Source: an uncultured Acidobacteriaceae bacterium | GTDB taxonomy: Bacteria; Acidobacteriota; Terriglobia; Terriglobales; Acidobacteriaceae | Length of the DNA stretch: 64,000 nucleotides | Direction of reading: 5' to 3' | Assembly (NCBI GenBank): GCA_903842065.1 | Contig: CAIMKZ010000077.1 | Span: forward strand, 100,872 to 164,871 | Part shown: piece by piece, positions 50,057 to 57,749 of the stretch | How the letters are laid out: the number at the start of each line of letters is the position of its first letter | Position numbering within the stretch: the stretch's first letter is position 1 | The notes under the pieces: generated by a model | Database searches by the model: none | Seen by the model: the letters and a program-made list of their open reading frames with translations, nothing else | Told to the model about the DNA's origin: nothing | Program-made: the position numbers and the translations under genes

Positions 50057-50554
50057 TTAATACGCTCCATCGCCGTCGTCGTTGTTATTGTCTGAGAGGC
50101 TCTCGAGAACGTCCAGCACCTGGGCGTTGTTGTCGAGGGTTTGCAGGTCGTCGACCACCGCTTCGTCCACCGAATGCTGCGCCGGCTGCATCCAGTTGCT
50201 CAGGCCCAGATAAGCGCCGCCGCCGATGAGAAGCGCGACCGAAAGAGCCATAGTGGCGAAGGGCCGCCTGTGGGGACGCATGCCGTAGACAAAGCTCGTG
50301 CGGAGGCGCGCAAACCAGCCGAGCGGCGGAGCCTCGCCGAGGCGCTCTCTCAGCCGGGTCATGAAGTAAGGGTTGGGCTCGGGTGCGGCCCAGGTGTCCA
50401 TGAGGCCCATGGTGGCGCGCAGCGACTCAAGCTCTTGCCGGCAGCCCGGGCACGCGTCCACGTGGCTGCGAATTTCAGCCGTGGCGCTTTCAGGCTCGAG
50501 AAGGAGTCCGGCCAGCTCCGCTTCTTTCGTTCGGCAATGTCTTAGCTCCGTCAT
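50057..50554 (-). CDS. Anti-sigma factor-like protein (zf-HC2 type) with one TM segment
   Basis: SHVDACPGCRQELESLRA; hydrophobic PFATMALSVALLIGGGAYLGL. Confidence 0.75.
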   Translation of the reverse strand: MTELRHCRTKEAELAGLLLEPESATAEIRSHVDACPGCRQELESLRATMGLMDTWAAPEPNPYFMTRLRERLGEAPPLGWFARLRTSFVYGMRPHRRPFATMALSVALLIGGGAYLGLSNWMQPAQHSVDEAVVDDLQTLDNNAQVLDVLESLSDNNNDDGDGAY

Positions 50555-50603
50555 GGCAGCTACCTGCTCTCCGCCGGTCAGGTCCGGCTAGTCATCTGGC
50601 GAG

Positions 50604-51269
50604 TTACACAAAGTCCTTCAGCGTGGTTCTCAGCGTCTGGTAAGCGCGGAAGAGCAGCGACTTGGTCGCCGACTCGCTCAACTTCAGCACTTCTCCGATC
50701 TGTTTGTAGTCCATGCCCTGATACTTGTGCATCAGGACAGCCATCCGCTGCCGTTCGGGCAGCGCGTCCACATGGGCTCGGATAGCCTTCGTTCTTTCGT
50801 TGCGCAGAATCAGCTCCTCGGCGTCCGGTGAGGTATCGGCCACGTCGGGCTTGGCGCCGGTCTCCTCGTCGGGCGCATCCAGATAGACGGTCTGCGCGGA
50901 GCGTTCGTTCTTGTTGTCGCGGGCATAATTTACGCCCAGGTTGGTGGCGATGCGGTAGAGCCAGGTGCTGAACCGCGCCTCGGCCCGGTAGCTCTCCCGC
51001 GCCCGGTACACGCGCAGGAATACATCCTGCGCCAGCTCTTCTGCTACGGCCTGGTTGTGGACCATGCGGAAGAGGAAGCTGATGATCGGCCGGTGGTACT
51101 TGCCGGCGAGGTAGTTGAAAGCGGCCTCGTCGCCCTGTGCCGCGCGGAGCATGACCGCGGCGTCGCCTTCGGGATCGGTGACATTGCGTCCGAAAGCTGC
51201 CGGGAGCGGTACCGCCAGGCTGGCCGCTCCGCCTCCCAGAGACGGTTTGTCGAGTACCATCGTGGCCAT
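50604..51269 (-). CDS. RNA polymerase ECF-type sigma factor
   Basis: ELAQDVFLRVYRARESYRAEARFSTWLYRIATNLGVNYARDNK, LPERQRMAVLMHKYQGMDYKQIGEVLKLSESATKSLLFRAYQTLR; longer start up to 51449 possible. Confidence 0.93.
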   Translation of the reverse strand: MATMVLDKPSLGGGAASLAVPLPAAFGRNVTDPEGDAAVMLRAAQGDEAAFNYLAGKYHRPIISFLFRMVHNQAVAEELAQDVFLRVYRARESYRAEARFSTWLYRIATNLGVNYARDNKNERSAQTVYLDAPDEETGAKPDVADTSPDAEELILRNERTKAIRAHVDALPERQRMAVLMHKYQGMDYKQIGEVLKLSESATKSLLFRAYQTLRTTLKDFV

Positions 51270-51587
51270 ATCCTCTGGAACCCCGTCCGGGGCCAAAGGT
51301 TGCGCTTCCTCATCATTTTGCAGGGCGGGGGCGCAGTTGCGCGCTGGTTCGCGGCCCCCCTCGCGGCGGGCGTAGAGCAGCGGTCCCTGAGCAGGTGGTT
51401 CGGCAGGGGCGGCCGTCCGCGATCGAAATGGAAGGAAACGGAGATCCATCTGGCGAATGCGCGCGCCGGGCGAGGGAAAACCGCCGAGCGGTTTGGCCCC
51501 GGGCTGGCGCTGGTGTTACTCTAACCCAAGGGACGGCTGAATGGCTTGTTCCGCCACCCTACGCGATGCCGCTCCGGCGTCGAGCAA

Positions 51588-51664
<77 letters not shown>

Positions 51665-51854
51665 TAAACCCATTACAAATGAATAACCTGAAAGCAGCCC
51701 CTCTGCTTTTCTCTCCCCAAGCTCCGACATTCGGAAGGCTGTCGAGTGTCGCCTCGTAAATCATCATGGTGACTACGGATCGGGTTCGAGTCGGGATGTA
51801 TGAGGGATTGCGAGTAAAATCGTTCTGACCTGATCGTGGATTGCCGGTGAACAA

Positions 51855-52892
51855 GTGATTCCTCCGTCGATACAAAGCGGCGATGCAATTCGATTTGCGA
51901 TCGCCTTGCTGCCGGTGCTTCTGTTTCTTGCCGCGCTTCGCGCTCTGGACAGCTACAAGCTGGTTACGTCGCGGGCGGTTTTGGCATCGCTGGGGAGCGG
52001 CGCGGCGGCGGCGGCGCTTTGCTTCCTCTTCAACACATTCGCATTTCAGGCCTTCCCCGGGCTTCAGGAAGAGTACGCGCGTTTTGGCGCTCCGGTGGTG
52101 GAGGAATGCGCCAAGGCCATCTACTGGATCTTTCTGATCGCGACAGCGAGAGTGGCCTTTATGGCCGACTCGGCCATCTGCGGGTTTGCGGTTGGCGCGG
52201 GATTCGCGGTGGCGGAGAACATCGCGTATCTTCACCTGCTGGGCGATCGCGGGCTGGGCGTATGGATACTGCGCGGGCTTGGAACGGCCATCATGCACGG
52301 CGGCGTGACGGCGCTCGGAGCCACGATCACGGTCTATCTGCTTGAGAGCCGCAAGTGGCGCGGCATTCGCCTCTACGCGCCGGGTCTGATTGCCGCAATG
52401 GCGCTGCACTCCCTCTACAACCAAAGCCTGCCGTTTCCTGCCTTGTCGCTGTTTGCGGCGGTGGCGGGGATTCCGCTGGTTCTGATCCTGGTGTTTTACT
52501 TCAGCGAGCGATCGCTGCGGCGCTGGCTCGGCGGCAAGATGGACCGCGACATCGAGATCCTTAACATGATTGGATCGGCGCAGTTCAAGCAGACTCGGGT
52601 TGGCATGTACCTGATGTCTCTGCGGGATGCGTTTCCGCCGGAGCTGCGCGGCGATATGTTGTCACTGCTTCAGTTGACCATCGAACTCAGCGCGCGCGCC
52701 AAGGGTACGCTCATGATTCGCGAAGCCGGCTTCGAAGTGCCCCCGGATCCGGAACTGGAAAATAAATTCACTGAGCTGGAGTACTTGCAGAAGAGCATCG
52801 GGCCCACGGGCATGATGGCCATTCGGCCTCTGCTCTCGCAGACGCCGCGCGATCTGTGGGAGCTGCACCGGCTGGAGCGGGGACTAGGCTGA
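51855..52892 (+). CDS. PrsW-family intramembrane metalloprotease
   Basis: APVVEECAKAIYWIFLIATARVAFMADSAICGFAVGAGFAVAENIAYL ... AIMHGGVTALGA; conserved EE..K, EN, H; GTG start. Confidence 0.85.
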   Translation: MIPPSIQSGDAIRFAIALLPVLLFLAALRALDSYKLVTSRAVLASLGSGAAAAALCFLFNTFAFQAFPGLQEEYARFGAPVVEECAKAIYWIFLIATARVAFMADSAICGFAVGAGFAVAENIAYLHLLGDRGLGVWILRGLGTAIMHGGVTALGATITVYLLESRKWRGIRLYAPGLIAAMALHSLYNQSLPFPALSLFAAVAGIPLVLILVFYFSERSLRRWLGGKMDRDIEILNMIGSAQFKQTRVGMYLMSLRDAFPPELRGDMLSLLQLTIELSARAKGTLMIREAGFEVPPDPELENKFTELEYLQKSIGPTGMMAIRPLLSQTPRDLWELHRLERGLG

Positions 52893-52905
52893 GAGCCTGC
52901 GGAAG

Positions 52906-55896
52906 TTAGTAGATCTTCAGCGAAAACATGTACTCGGTGGATGTGTGCCCGGCACTGTCGTGCGCGGCGGCAAAGCCTGCCGAGAAGGTAGACTTCATCT
53001 GCGAGAACCACACCAGGCGGAAGTCCACCTGCGCGCCGCCATCCACGTGACCGGTGCGCTGATCGCTGAATGGGTTTGCCCCTAGCGCCCCTGAAAACAA
53101 CGCAAGCCTGGCCCAGTTGCTGTACAGCTTGGTGGTTCCAAGATTGCGGAAGTGCAGCGGCGTCAGATCCCATTCCACGAGCGACTTGGCGAAGCTTTGT
53201 GCGCCGACCTGATTGATCTCGTAACCGGGAAAGCTCGAGTACTCGCGGTAACGGCTGAAGTCGCCTTTATCGACCCAGTTGTTTCCGAAAGCGCCGAAGT
53301 AGAAGTTGGCGAAGGGATCGTTCGCGTTGCCGAAGGCCTTGCCGGCCGAGGAGCGAATCCAGAGCGATGAGTTTTTGAGCGGCAGAAGAAATCCCTTTGA
53401 GTACTCGCCCCAGATACGGGGGAATGTCCGGGGGAACGTGTCGTCGAGCTGGGCCTTCGCGACCCAGTGCACGCCACTTTCTTCTTCGATGGCTCCCAGG
53501 GACTTGAGCATATTTGAGTAGGTGAGCCCCGCCGCCGCGCGAACAAACCGCGTGCGGACGGCCGTCACGTTCTGATAATCGGGTAGCTGGTCGAGGCCCG
53601 AGTATCCTGCCAGATTCATCGTCAGATCGAGCGTGCGCTCCGAATCGTAGACGAAGTTTTTTCTCTTCTCGCCGCGCAGTCCAAATCCGCGGCGGCCTAC
53701 TTTTGTGGGCCCGAAGAGGTCGTAGAAATCGGCGCGGTTGAAGTACGCCGACAAGCTCCAGTCCCAGTAACGGGCATCGATGCCCGCATGGAATCGATCG
53801 CGCATGGCCGCTGAATTGTTGGGCGAGTAGGAGACGGTGGTGGTGATGTGCGCGACTCCCAGAGTGTCGCCGAAGTCGGCGCGAATGCCCGCGGCCTTCG
53901 CGTCCCGGTAACCCTGCACGATGGGATAGATGGACTGAAGCCCGAGGTTGCGCAGCGGCCGGTAAAAGCCTGCATAAGTGCGCAGCTTCAGATCGTCGAT
54001 GTTGTTGCGCGACTGCAACGTCCACGACTTCAGTTGCGGGTACTTATCAACCACCGTTTGTCCGAGGTACTCGATCGCGTTGACATCTTCAATGACCTTG
54101 ACCGGCAGGTTCACTAAGCGGAATCCCCGCGAAGAGTATTCAAACGAAGCCAGCGTTCCGTCGGACAGTTGCAGCGGGCGAAAGAGTCCTGTCTCGGAGT
54201 TGCTCAACGCGTCGAGCTTCTTTGTGTCGAGATCGAGCCGGAAGAGGTTGGACGCGCCAGTCAGGTACGACGATCCGAAGAGATAACGGCCGTCGGGCGA
54301 GTAAACAAAGCTATCCGGCGAATTGAACTGGAAGTCGTAAAGCACCTCGTTATCGGTCTTGCCGGCGAGCAGATCGGCGGTCTGGTAGCGGACCAGCCGT
54401 TGCTTCCCGCTCTCATCGGTCAACGCGCCGATAAGCTGCGCGCCGTCGGGCGAAAGATCGAGGTTCGACAGATTCGATGCGTAGGGAAGAGTGATCGCAA
54501 TCTGAAGCGACTTGAACGGGGCTGCCATGCGCACGATGCCCGAAAGGCCGTTGTTGTGAATCACGCCCCACAGAGATGCGTCGTCGCGGCAGAAGGCCAG
54601 ATCGCCCACTCTCGCGTTGCGTGCGATGAGCGACGGCTTGCGGGTTTTGATGTCGAACACGTAGAGGCTGCGCAGGCCGCGGGTGTTGTTGGTTGTGTAG
54701 AAGAGGCGCTGCCCGTCGGGATCGAAGGCCAGCGATGCCACATCGTAAACCGCGCCGCCGCGAATGTTGGTGAGGCGATCCACCTTGCCGGAGTCGATGT
54801 GAATCGCTGCGAGATACGCCATTGCGCCGGTATGCCGGATGGCGGCGTAGATCGTGTTGCTCTTCGCGTCGTAGTAAGGTCGCGAGACCGAGCCCAGAAT
54901 CTTCGGCGAGAGGGGATTCACCGCTGTCACCGGATATTGCCGGATCGTCTTCAGGTTGCTTTGCTGCCAATCGCGCTCGCTGGCAAGCCACTTCTGCCAC
55001 TCCTGGCTGAGCGAGTCGCCATACAGCCTGCGGAACTGGCTCTCAAAATAGGCGCTGCTGGTATTGCCGCGAACCAGCCACGAGGTAAGCTTCTCGGGGC
55101 CATACTGGCGGGCCAGATAGTTCATGAAGCGCGTGCCATAGAGATAGGAGTTGGCGCCCACCTGAAAGTCGGCGGAGGTTCCTTCCGACTCGAGGCCCAC
55201 CACGTCGTACATATACCGCTTGTCGCGGGCCATTCCGCGGAAGACCATCTCGTCGTATCCGCCCAGGCCGCGCCCCAGCCCGCCGCCCATCCACGTCTCC
55301 ATAAACACCGCGCCCCCCTCATGAAACCAGCGCGGCGAGTAGACGCGCGGGTTGCCCAGATAACTCAAGGGGATGGAGATAGGATCGTCGGTGTTCGGCA
55401 GTATCTTTCCAGCAAATAACTTCCGGAAAAATCCGTCGTGCGTGGCGGTTTGGTCGCCCATCACGATGTGCATCATCTCGTGCTTGGCCATCAGGCCCAT
55501 GCGCTCTGCCGAGGGCAGGGTTTCAAAGACCTGACTCAGCGGCTCGATGCCGATTTGAATAAAGTCGACGGGCACGGTTCCCGCGCCGCCGTAGCCCGAG
55601 TCGTCGAAGTCCTGGATGAGGATGGTGATCTTGCCCTTCGGCTCGTAGCCGAACTTCTCGCGATAGAACTGCACAGCGTTTTCAAGCGAGCGGATGAGAA
55701 GCGGAGCCAGGTACTCGTGCGCGGGCGAGTAGTAGATGATGCGGAATTGTTTGGTCTCCTGTGTGTAAAGCCGCGGCTGCGCATGTGCCGGCAGGGCGAC
55801 GGCCAGCATACCCAAAAGCAGGAACAGATAAACGCCGAACGAGGAGATCAAACCTCGTGCGTGTCCGGCGCTGCACTTCGCTGAAGATTGTTCCAT
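52906..55896 (-). CDS. Secreted gluzincin-like metallopeptidase (MA clan) with TolB-like propeller and C-terminal barrel-like region
   Basis: KHEMMHIVMGD and WFHEGGAVFMETWMGGG; propeller blades such as FVYSPDGRYLFGSSY; C-terminal ...STEYMFSLKIY. Confidence 0.75.
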   Translation of the reverse strand: MEQSSAKCSAGHARGLISSFGVYLFLLLGMLAVALPAHAQPRLYTQETKQFRIIYYSPAHEYLAPLLIRSLENAVQFYREKFGYEPKGKITILIQDFDDSGYGGAGTVPVDFIQIGIEPLSQVFETLPSAERMGLMAKHEMMHIVMGDQTATHDGFFRKLFAGKILPNTDDPISIPLSYLGNPRVYSPRWFHEGGAVFMETWMGGGLGRGLGGYDEMVFRGMARDKRYMYDVVGLESEGTSADFQVGANSYLYGTRFMNYLARQYGPEKLTSWLVRGNTSSAYFESQFRRLYGDSLSQEWQKWLASERDWQQSNLKTIRQYPVTAVNPLSPKILGSVSRPYYDAKSNTIYAAIRHTGAMAYLAAIHIDSGKVDRLTNIRGGAVYDVASLAFDPDGQRLFYTTNNTRGLRSLYVFDIKTRKPSLIARNARVGDLAFCRDDASLWGVIHNNGLSGIVRMAAPFKSLQIAITLPYASNLSNLDLSPDGAQLIGALTDESGKQRLVRYQTADLLAGKTDNEVLYDFQFNSPDSFVYSPDGRYLFGSSYLTGASNLFRLDLDTKKLDALSNSETGLFRPLQLSDGTLASFEYSSRGFRLVNLPVKVIEDVNAIEYLGQTVVDKYPQLKSWTLQSRNNIDDLKLRTYAGFYRPLRNLGLQSIYPIVQGYRDAKAAGIRADFGDTLGVAHITTTVSYSPNNSAAMRDRFHAGIDARYWDWSLSAYFNRADFYDLFGPTKVGRRGFGLRGEKRKNFVYDSERTLDLTMNLAGYSGLDQLPDYQNVTAVRTRFVRAAAGLTYSNMLKSLGAIEEESGVHWVAKAQLDDTFPRTFPRIWGEYSKGFLLPLKNSSLWIRSSAGKAFGNANDPFANFYFGAFGNNWVDKGDFSRYREYSSFPGYEINQVGAQSFAKSLVEWDLTPLHFRNLGTTKLYSNWARLALFSGALGANPFSDQRTGHVDGGAQVDFRLVWFSQMKSTFSAGFAAAHDSAGHTSTEYMFSLKIY

Positions 55897-56012
55897 GAAC
55901 AGATCCTGAGCAACTGCAGAGCCAGGAGGGGCTTCATTGTGTCATGAAGCGGCGCCTGTCTCTTGAACGGCCGGCCCGGCAATCGGCGCGCGGTCCGGCC
56001 ACGTGATCCAAC

Positions 56013-56786
56013 TCAGTACATCTGGCCGTTCTTCATCTGGTTCAGTTGCCCGCTGCTCAACTGATTGAGCTGGCCGTTGTTCAACTGGTTGAGCTGTCCG
56101 TTGTTGAGCCCGTAGATCTGGCCGTTCTGTACCAGAAAGATCTGACCATTCTGCAAAGGAAAGATAAAGCCGTAGCTCAAGTTGCCATTCATCTGTCCGT
56201 TGTTCATGTTCGTGGCAACCTGGCCATTCTTCATGTTTCCCGTCATCTGTCCGTTGTTCATGTTGCCGTTCATCTGACCGTTGTTCATGGCTACAAACTG
56301 GCCGTTGTTGAGCTGTGTCATCTGTCCGTTGTTCATGGCTACAATCTGACCATTGTGCAACTGCGTCAACTGGCCGTTGTTCAAAAAGACCACCAGCCCG
56401 TTCTGCATGATGCCGAACTGGCCATTGTTCAACTGCGCCACCTGGCCGTTTTTCATGGCCGTCACCTGACCATTGCTGAGCTGTGTCAACTGGCCGTTGT
56501 TGAGCGAATACGACAAGCCATTATTCAAGGCGAAGATCTGGCCGTTCTGCATCTGCGGAATCTGGTGGTTCTGTATCTTTTCCAGAGTGGCCTGAAGCGC
56601 CACGGGAGCGGCGCCCGGCGTAACGGATGCATCTTCCGGCTGTTCGGCGCGGTACACCTGGCGGTTGCCGATTGCGCCCTGTCCGAAGTGGCTGAATCCC
56701 GGGGGAAAGAGTCCAAGCAGATACACCAGAGCTCCGGCCACCACTATCGCAGCGCCTCCAATAATCACCACTTTCTTCGTGTTCAT
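56013..56786 (-). CDS. Membrane-anchored Asn-Gly-Gln octapeptide-repeat protein
   Basis: MNTKKVVIIGGAAIVVAGALVYLLGLF anchor then about 20 units of x-x-L/M-x-N-G-Q-x; SD GAGGGG before ATG. Confidence 0.85.
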   Translation of the reverse strand: MNTKKVVIIGGAAIVVAGALVYLLGLFPPGFSHFGQGAIGNRQVYRAEQPEDASVTPGAAPVALQATLEKIQNHQIPQMQNGQIFALNNGLSYSLNNGQLTQLSNGQVTAMKNGQVAQLNNGQFGIMQNGLVVFLNNGQLTQLHNGQIVAMNNGQMTQLNNGQFVAMNNGQMNGNMNNGQMTGNMKNGQVATNMNNGQMNGNLSYGFIFPLQNGQIFLVQNGQIYGLNNGQLNQLNNGQLNQLSSGQLNQMKNGQMY

Positions 56787-57084
56787 GATGGTTTCCCCTC
56801 GACTTATTTCTGAGCAGCCATTGAGAAGTGCTCTGTTCCCGCTCCGGGAGCGTGTTCGAAATGCTCCCACTCCTGCCTTATCTGGTGCGCTTGCCCTCGG
56901 AAGCTAAGGCCCGGCGGTGCAAGGAAGGCCGTGTACGAGATGGTCCCGTACCCTTCATTGCGAACGCTTGACGCTAAGGCGGGATCATTATAGTGCTTCC
57001 TCTGGCGGGAGAAAAGAGTACTGAGGTTGAAGCGGGGCAAGCTGCCGGGGGGATTTCAGCGCCGGGCGTGGCGCATGGGCAGGA

Positions 57085-57297
57085 CTAGCGACGTTTGGCG
57101 GCCTGCTGGCGGCGCACGATCTGGTTGACGGCTCCCAGGTAGACCTCGGTGGAGCGGTAGCGGCGGAGCTCGCCACAGAGGGAGCAGAGCACGGTGACGG
57201 AGCCGGGCGGGAAAGCGGGGAGGCCTGCGGGGACGTCCCGCTGGCAGCGCTTGCAGCGGACGACGTAGACGCGGCTTGTTGAGATTGAGCCGAACAT
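57085..57297 (-). CDS. Small zinc-ribbon-like protein (70 aa)
   Basis: VVRCKRCQRDVPAGLPAFPPGSVTVLCSLCGELRRYRSTEVYLG with two CxxC. Confidence 0.6.
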   Translation of the reverse strand: MFGSISTSRVYVVRCKRCQRDVPAGLPAFPPGSVTVLCSLCGELRRYRSTEVYLGAVNQIVRRQQAAKRR

Positions 57298-57405
57298 GCA
57301 AGGGGAAGAATAGCGAAGAAAGAGCGAAAATACAAGGACGGAAAATCTGCGCCTGTGGAAACAAATTGCCGGGCCATTTGAGGTATTTTTCCGGCGAAAT
57401 GCAAA

Positions 57406-57430
57406 GGGGCGGCGCTCAAAGCGCCGCCCC
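57406..57430. repeat. Perfect 11-bp GC hairpin
   Basis: GGGGCGGCGCT-CAA-AGCGCCGCCCC. Confidence 0.75.
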
Positions 57431-57514
57431 GGACTCAACTCGGTGAGCTTCCCCGATGAAGGTAAGAAATCTCGTAAGACTGGATGCAGCTTAGCGATTT
57501 CTTACGCGCACTAC

Positions 57515-57530
57515 TGTGATCGGTATCACG
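57515..57530. promoter_or_regulatory. CRP/FNR-family-like operator
   Basis: TGTGA-TCGGTA-TCACG. Confidence 0.4.
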
Positions 57531-57688
57531 TTACCATGGTTATCTCCGGTCACGATGGCCTGGTTTGGATTCCGGAGTCTGAAGGCCCCGGCTCCTTCCG
57601 AGTGGCGGGTCGGGGTTGGCCTTTCCCACCCTTAAGACGAAGTACGTCGTTAGGATGGGGCGCCCAGAGTTGTGGTTGGTTCGGATGT

Positions 57689-57743
57689 GGCTGGTTGAGT
57701 GTATAGGTCTCCCAGGTCTCAAAATCGAGACCTGGGGCACCCG
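57689..57743. repeat. Dispersed hairpin element copy C
   Basis: TGGCTGGTTGAG...CCCAGGTCTC-aaaatc-GAGACCTGGG followed by GGCACCC. Confidence 0.8.
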
Positions 57744-57749
57744 CGCTGC

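Noticed and set aside
56020-56560. Periodic DNA repeat resembling a CRISPR array
   Set aside because: The 24-27 nt periodicity is continuous with no spacers and encodes the octapeptide repeat in frame.
56046-56813. 255 aa plus-strand repetitive ORF (LAVVQLVELSVVEPVDLAV...)
   Set aside because: Mirror of the NGQ-repeat coding strand; the minus strand has a signal anchor and Shine-Dalgarno.
56804-57040. 78 aa minus-strand ORF upstream of the NGQ-repeat gene
   Set aside because: No convincing ribosome site or family; could be part of the NGQ gene leader.
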